Shown here piece after piece: positions 15,071-18,172 of a DNA stretch of 18,172 bases (its first letter is position 1; the number at the start of each line of letters is the position of its first letter). Made by a program: the position numbers and the translations under genes. Source of the stretch: Prevotellaceae bacterium (GTDB taxonomy: Bacteria > Bacteroidota > Bacteroidia > Bacteroidales > Bacteroidaceae); the NCBI GenBank assembly GCA_022508635.1, contig JAFLUV010000026.1, positions 1 through 18,172 on the forward strand, given 5' to 3'. The notes under the pieces were generated by a model. That model made no database searches and had not been told where the DNA came from. It saw only the letters and a list, made by a program, of their open reading frames with translations.

Positions 15071-15496
15071 TTAGCAGACCTCGATGGCCTTGGCATACTT
15101 TTTCTCTTCTTTGGCTACTTTCGGCATAGTGACAGTCAGGATACCATCCTCGGCCTTAGCCGTAATTCCGTCGCGCTCCACGTCCTCGGGCAGAGTGTAG
15201 TTCTGCTCGTAGTTCATGTAAGAGAATTCACGGCGCAAGTAGTGATGAAGCTTATCTTCTTGCTTCTGCTCCACCTTGTTTTCAATGGCGATGGTAAGGT
15301 TGCCGTCTTTGTTGATACCCACACGGCAGTGCTCCTTTTTGATGCCAGGTGCAGCCAATTCCATAACGTACTCCGTTTCACTCTCTTTTACGTTAACTGC
15401 GGGTGCCGTACCATTTGTACGTGGCATGATGTCAGAGCCCAAGAAACCTTCAAACACAGCCGGCATCCAATTGTTTCTAAACATTACTGGTAACAT
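15071..15496 (-). CDS. small heat-shock protein (Hsp20/alpha-crystallin family)
   Basis: The 141-residue protein has a short N-terminus, an alpha-crystallin domain at about 32-130 (from PAVNVKESETEYVMELAAPGI, through the LRREFSYMNYEQNYTLPEDV block, to the signature AEDGILTVTMPK) and a short tail. Such proteins are ATP-independent holdases that keep unfolded proteins soluble under heat or other stress. The length is typical. The start is fixed by a perfect AGGAGG eight bases upstream of the ATG (complement of 15494-15496). The C-terminal I-x-I/V motif is only partly present (AIEVC). The gene is convergent with the methyltransferase gene and divergent from purM. Confidence 0.95.
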   Translation of the reverse strand: MLPVMFRNNWMPAVFEGFLGSDIMPRTNGTAPAVNVKESETEYVMELAAPGIKKEHCRVGINKDGNLTIAIENKVEQKQEDKLHHYLRREFSYMNYEQNYTLPEDVERDGITAKAEDGILTVTMPKVAKEEKKYAKAIEVC

Positions 15497-15504
15497 AATT
15501 TGTT

Positions 15505-15510
15505 CCTCCT
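15505..15510 (-). promoter_or_regulatory. perfect Shine-Dalgarno of hsp20
   Basis: The minus strand reads AGGAGG, with eight bases to the ATG. It decides the start of hsp20 and is unusual, because the other genes in the window have A-rich leaders without such a motif. Confidence 0.85.
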
Positions 15511-15618
15511 ATAAATTTAGTTAATACTTCGTTTAATTTGTCTCCTATTTTCTTTTGCCTCTGCCTTCGCTTCGGCTTTCACAAAACATAGAAACAACAT
15601 AAATGCCAATAGGATATA

Positions 15619-15635
15619 TGTCTGAAATGCAGACA
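15619..15635. promoter_or_regulatory. perfect inverted repeat, possible operator
   Basis: TGTCTG-AAATG-CAGACA has 6-bp perfect arms and a 5-nt centre, located about 120 bp upstream of the hsp20 start and about 170 bp upstream of purM. It could be an operator for either gene; no known factor is recognised. Confidence 0.35.
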
Positions 15636-15748
15636 ACACGAATAAAAGGACATGTCATTTTGTCGGTTTATGCGCCATCACACAAAAGATGCTTCGTAGG
15701 ATGCTCTTGCGAGAAACAGTCTTGGGAACACAAGTAGGAAGCTTGGAA

Positions 15749-15780
15749 TTTGCAAATATGATTTTTTTACCATATCTTTG
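15749..15780 (+). promoter_or_regulatory. purM promoter
   Basis: TTTG at 15749-15752, a 20-bp spacer, then TATCTTTG at 15773-15780. Both Bacteroidota boxes are perfect. The leader to the purM ATG would be under 20 nt. Confidence 0.8.
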
Positions 15781-15803
15781 CAATCGAAAATGAAAAGACG
15801 TAC

Positions 15804-17021
15804 ATGAACATGAGCAATCAACGCTATATGATGCGCGGTGTAAGCGCAGCGAAGGAGGATGTCCACAATGCTATCAGGAACATTGACAAGGGCATTTTCT
15901 CGCAGGCTTTCTGCAAGATAATCCCCGACATCTTAGGCGGTGACCCGGAATACTGCAACATCATGCATGCCGATGGTGCCGGTACAAAATCAAGTCTCGC
16001 CTACATGTATTGGAAGGAGACCGGTGACTTGAGTGTCTGGAAAGGCATCGCTCAGGACGCACTCATCATGAACACTGACGACCTGCTCTGCGTAGGAGCC
16101 GTCGACAATATCTTAGTTTCTTCCACCATCGGCCGTAATAAGATGCTCATTCCTGGTGAAGTTATCTCCGCCATCATTAGCGGGACAGACGAACTGATGC
16201 AGGAGTTGCGCAATATGGGTATAGGCATCTACGGCACTGGAGGAGAGACTGCCGACGTGGGTGACTTGGTGAGAACTATCATTGTGGACAGCACTGTGAC
16301 TTGCCGCATGAAACGATCCGATGTCATTGACAATGCTAACATCCGTCCAGGCGATGTCATCGTGGGACTTTCCTCATGCGGTCAAGCTACATACGAAAAG
16401 ACATACAACGGCGGCATGGGCAGCAACGGACTCACTAGTGCCCGCCACGATATCTTTGCCAAATACCTTTCCCAAAAGTATCCCGAAAGCTATGACCATA
16501 CCATGCCCGAGGAACTCGTCTACAGTGGGAAGTATCAACTGACAGATCCCCTGCCTCCTCTTTCAGAAAGTTCGCTGAAGGAAGCTCCCCTCTCCCTGAA
16601 GGGATATGGGGGAACGATGGGTAAACTTGTCCTTTCTCCCACGCGAACCTATGCACCTGTCGTCAAGAAGATGCTTGATGAGATGCGCCCCGAGATTCAT
16701 GGTATGGTGCATTGCACAGGTGGAGCACAGACAAAGGTATTGCATTTTGTTGGCGAGAACTGCCGTATCGTCAAAGACAACATGTTCCCTGTACCACCTC
16801 TCTTCAAGGCAATACAAGAATGTAGCAGCACAGATTGGGCAGAGATGTACAAGGTCTTCAACATGGGACATCGCCTCGAAGTCTACACTGCTCCCGAAGA
16901 TGCTGAGAAGGTTATTAGTATTAGCAAGAGCTTCAACATCGATGCACAAGTCGTGGGACACATTGAAGAAGGCAGAAAGAGCCTCGTTATCAAGAGCGAA
17001 TACGGTGAATTCAACTACTAA
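15804..17021 (+). CDS. purM: phosphoribosylformylglycinamidine cyclo-ligase (AIR synthetase)
   Basis: The 405-residue protein carries the PurM blocks: HADGAGTKSSLAY (about 52-64), GIAQDALIMNTDDLLCVGA (about 76-94), TGGETADVGD and MGSNGLTSAR in the middle, and HCTGGAQTKVLHF and VFNMGHRLEVY in the C-terminal domain. It cyclises FGAM to AIR with ATP in purine synthesis. From memory, Bacteroides PurM is about 390 residues. The extra length here maps to residues about 250-272, where a P/L/G-rich stretch encoded by a GC-rich palindromic segment replaces a short linker. The start could equally be the second ATG (15810), which gives the usual MSxQRY start. Its own promoter precedes it; prfA lies downstream after a small ORF. 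Confidence 0.96.
   Translation: MNMSNQRYMMRGVSAAKEDVHNAIRNIDKGIFSQAFCKIIPDILGGDPEYCNIMHADGAGTKSSLAYMYWKETGDLSVWKGIAQDALIMNTDDLLCVGAVDNILVSSTIGRNKMLIPGEVISAIISGTDELMQELRNMGIGIYGTGGETADVGDLVRTIIVDSTVTCRMKRSDVIDNANIRPGDVIVGLSSCGQATYEKTYNGGMGSNGLTSARHDIFAKYLSQKYPESYDHTMPEELVYSGKYQLTDPLPPLSESSLKEAPLSLKGYGGTMGKLVLSPTRTYAPVVKKMLDEMRPEIHGMVHCTGGAQTKVLHFVGENCRIVKDNMFPVPPLFKAIQECSSTDWAEMYKVFNMGHRLEVYTAPEDAEKVISISKSFNIDAQVVGHIEEGRKSLVIKSEYGEFNY
16586..16613. repeat. palindromic GC-rich segment inside purM
   Basis: TCCCC (16586-16590) pairs with GGGGA (16609-16613) and TCCC (16593-16596) with GGGA (16601-16604) around TGAA. It lies in the in-frame extra segment of purM, and its look (CTCCCCTCTCCCT arm with a GGG-rich partner) is like short palindromic repeats I recall scattered in Bacteroidota genomes. 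Confidence 0.5.
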
Positions 17022-17084
17022 ACATCCCCTCAAAGTTTCATTCAAAAGAGGAGAAAAATAAGTCATTTTAAGAATAGCCAGTAT

Positions 17085-17186
17085 ATGATATACATCATCT
17101 TAGCATCTCTTCTCGTTATCATATTTTTTGCATGGCGACAATTCTACTTTACTCACAAGAAAAAGAACAAACATGGCAGAAAGTAA
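17085..17186 (+). CDS. possible 33-residue single-span membrane protein
   Basis: The reading frame ATG 17085 to TAA 17184-17186 encodes MIYIILASLLVIIFFAWRQF then YFTHKKKNKHGRK: one hydrophobic helix of about 17-20 residues followed by a strongly basic tail. That is what a small inner-membrane protein with a cytoplasmic C-terminus looks like. It overlaps the first 14 bp of prfA in another frame, so the two may be translationally coupled. No Shine-Dalgarno is close to it; a GAGGAG at 17048-17053 is too far upstream. I do not recognise a family. It could be a real small gene between purM and prfA or a chance frame. Confidence 0.5.
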   Translation: MIYIILASLLVIIFFAWRQFYFTHKKKNKHGRK

Positions 17187-18172
17187 TACACTGCTTGATA
17201 AGTTAGAAGGCCTTGTGAGCCGTTTCGAGGAAGTCAGCACCCTCATTACCGATCCTTCGGTCATTACCGACCAGAAGCGCTACGTAAAGCTTACCAAGGA
17301 ATATAAGGATCTAGGCAAAATCGTCGAGGCACGTAAGGAATATATCGGCTGCCTGCAAAATGTGACAGACGCCAAAGAGATGCTCGCCATTGAGGAAGAT
17401 TCCGAAACAAAGGAGATGCTTCGCGAAGAACTTGCTGAAAGCGAAAAACGCCTCCCTCTGCTGGAGGAAGAGATAAAACTCCTGCTTGTGCCTGCCGACC
17501 CTGAGGACGACAAGAACATTGTAATAGAGATACGTGGCGGAACTGGCGGCGACGAGGCAGCACTTTTTGCAGGCGACCTCTTTCGTATGTATTCAAAGTA
17601 TTTCGAGACAAAGGGTTGGAAGATGGCTGTTAGCAGCTACAGCGAAGGTGCCGTCGGCGGCTATAAGGAAATCGTGTGCACCGTGACTGGCGAAGGTGTT
17701 TATGGCATTATGAAGTATGAAAGTGGCGTGCACCGCGTGCAGCGTGTGCCTGCTACTGAAACACAAGGGCGTGTCCATACCTCCGCAGCGACAGTCGCCG
17801 TCTTGCCTGAGGCAGAAGAGTTCGACGTGGAGATTAACGAAGGCGCCATCAAGTGGGACACTTTCCGCAGTAGCGGTGCAGGCGGACAGAATGTCAATAA
17901 AGTTGAATCGGGTGTCCGTGCTCGTTACATCTGGCGAAACCCCTTCACTAATCAGGACGAGGAAATCCTTGTGGAGTGTACTGAAACGCGTGACCAGCCG
18001 AAAAACAAGGAAAGAGCACTGGCACGACTGCGTACCTTCATCTACGACAAGGAACACCAAAAGTACATCGATGACATTGCCAGCCGCCGTAAGACCATGG
18101 TGAGCACAGGCGACCGTTCGGCCAAGATACGCACATACAACTATCCCCAAGGCCGAATCACCGACCACCGCA
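17173..18172 (+). CDS. prfA: peptide chain release factor 1, cut at the window edge
   Basis: The frame from ATG 17173 is open to the end of the window, giving 333 residues of an expected 360-370. Domain 1 (about 1-105) is coiled and charged. Then come IEIRGGTGGDEAALFAGDLFRMY in two parts, the RF1 codon-recognition P-x-T motif as PAT (193-195) in RVPATETQGR, and the catalytic GGQ at 237-239 in SGAGGQNVNK. RF1 reads UAA and UAG and hydrolyses peptidyl-tRNA; PAT rather than SPF separates it from RF2. The glutamine of GGQ is the usual methylation site. About 30-35 residues are missing to the right. Confidence 0.95.
   Translation, partial: MAESNTLLDKLEGLVSRFEEVSTLITDPSVITDQKRYVKLTKEYKDLGKIVEARKEYIGCLQNVTDAKEMLAIEEDSETKEMLREELAESEKRLPLLEEEIKLLLVPADPEDDKNIVIEIRGGTGGDEAALFAGDLFRMYSKYFETKGWKMAVSSYSEGAVGGYKEIVCTVTGEGVYGIMKYESGVHRVQRVPATETQGRVHTSAATVAVLPEAEEFDVEINEGAIKWDTFRSSGAGGQNVNKVESGVRARYIWRNPFTNQDEEILVECTETRDQPKNKERALARLRTFIYDKEHQKYIDDIASRRKTMVSTGDRSAKIRTYNYPQGRITDHR

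Larger units (their letters stand above)
15497..15803. other. divergent intergenic region, hsp20/purM
   Basis: The gap carries the hsp20 ribosome binding site (15505-15510), a perfect TGTCTG/CAGACA inverted repeat at 15619-15635, an 8-bp palindrome GACATGTC at 15649-15656, and the purM promoter (15749-15780). For hsp20 the only candidate -7 element on the minus strand is TATGTTTTG (about 15587-15595), which has one extra base. No CIRCE-like (TTAGCACTC-N9-GAGTGCTAA) operator is present. Nothing coding is visible. Confidence 0.6.

Noticed and set aside
15497..15803. CIRCE/HrcA operator for hsp20
   Set aside because: The TTAGCACTC-N9-GAGTGCTAA pattern is absent; only an unrelated 6-bp inverted repeat is seen.

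Overview
The window looks like a chromosomal segment of a Bacteroidota, order Bacteroidales, most likely a Prevotellaceae-type organism. Three things support this. The -7 promoter box TAnnTTTG recurs upstream of genes, most genes lack a Shine-Dalgarno sequence, and there is a PorU-PorV pair of the type IX secretion system (T9SS), which is confined to the Bacteroidota/FCB group. PurM is also the long Bacteroidales form. Species-level assignment is not possible from what I can see.

Layout. 1-317: non-coding, with a short inverted repeat and a 22-bp degenerate tandem repeat. 318-1820 (-) and 1998-2981 (+): a divergent surface-polysaccharide pair, a Wzx-like flippase and a family 2 glycosyltransferase. 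3062-6178: the translation operon rplM-rpsI-rpsB-tsf, with a good promoter, a structured leader before rplM, a second structured leader between rpsI and rpsB, and a clear terminator after tsf. 6196-12320: an FAH-family hydrolase, then porU, porV and ispF; porV and ispF overlap by ATGA. 12321-12814: a convergent gap holding a terminator hairpin and an exact 4 x 23 bp tandem repeat of the palindrome CCTATAGG. 12815-13747 (-): xerD. 13888-14966: aroQ and an O-methyltransferase overlapping by ATGA, ending in a very strong terminator shared with the convergent small heat-shock gene (15071-15496, -). 15749-18172: purM with its own promoter, a tiny predicted membrane protein, and prfA cut by the window edge.

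How the genes work together. Most are housekeeping: ribosome and elongation factor genes, purine, shikimate and isoprenoid steps, release factor 1, chromosome dimer resolution. The specialised parts are the T9SS processing and attachment pair PorU/PorV, which cleave the C-terminal signal of secreted cargo and anchor the cargo at the outer membrane, and the polysaccharide pair at the left end.

I found no complete new biological system. The signals most worth a second look are the two short-period palindromic tandem repeats (22 and 23 bp), the two ribosomal-protein leader structures, an apparent in-frame palindromic insertion in purM, the 33-residue membrane ORF overlapping prfA, and a perfect Shine-Dalgarno sequence before hsp20 in a genome that otherwise lacks them.
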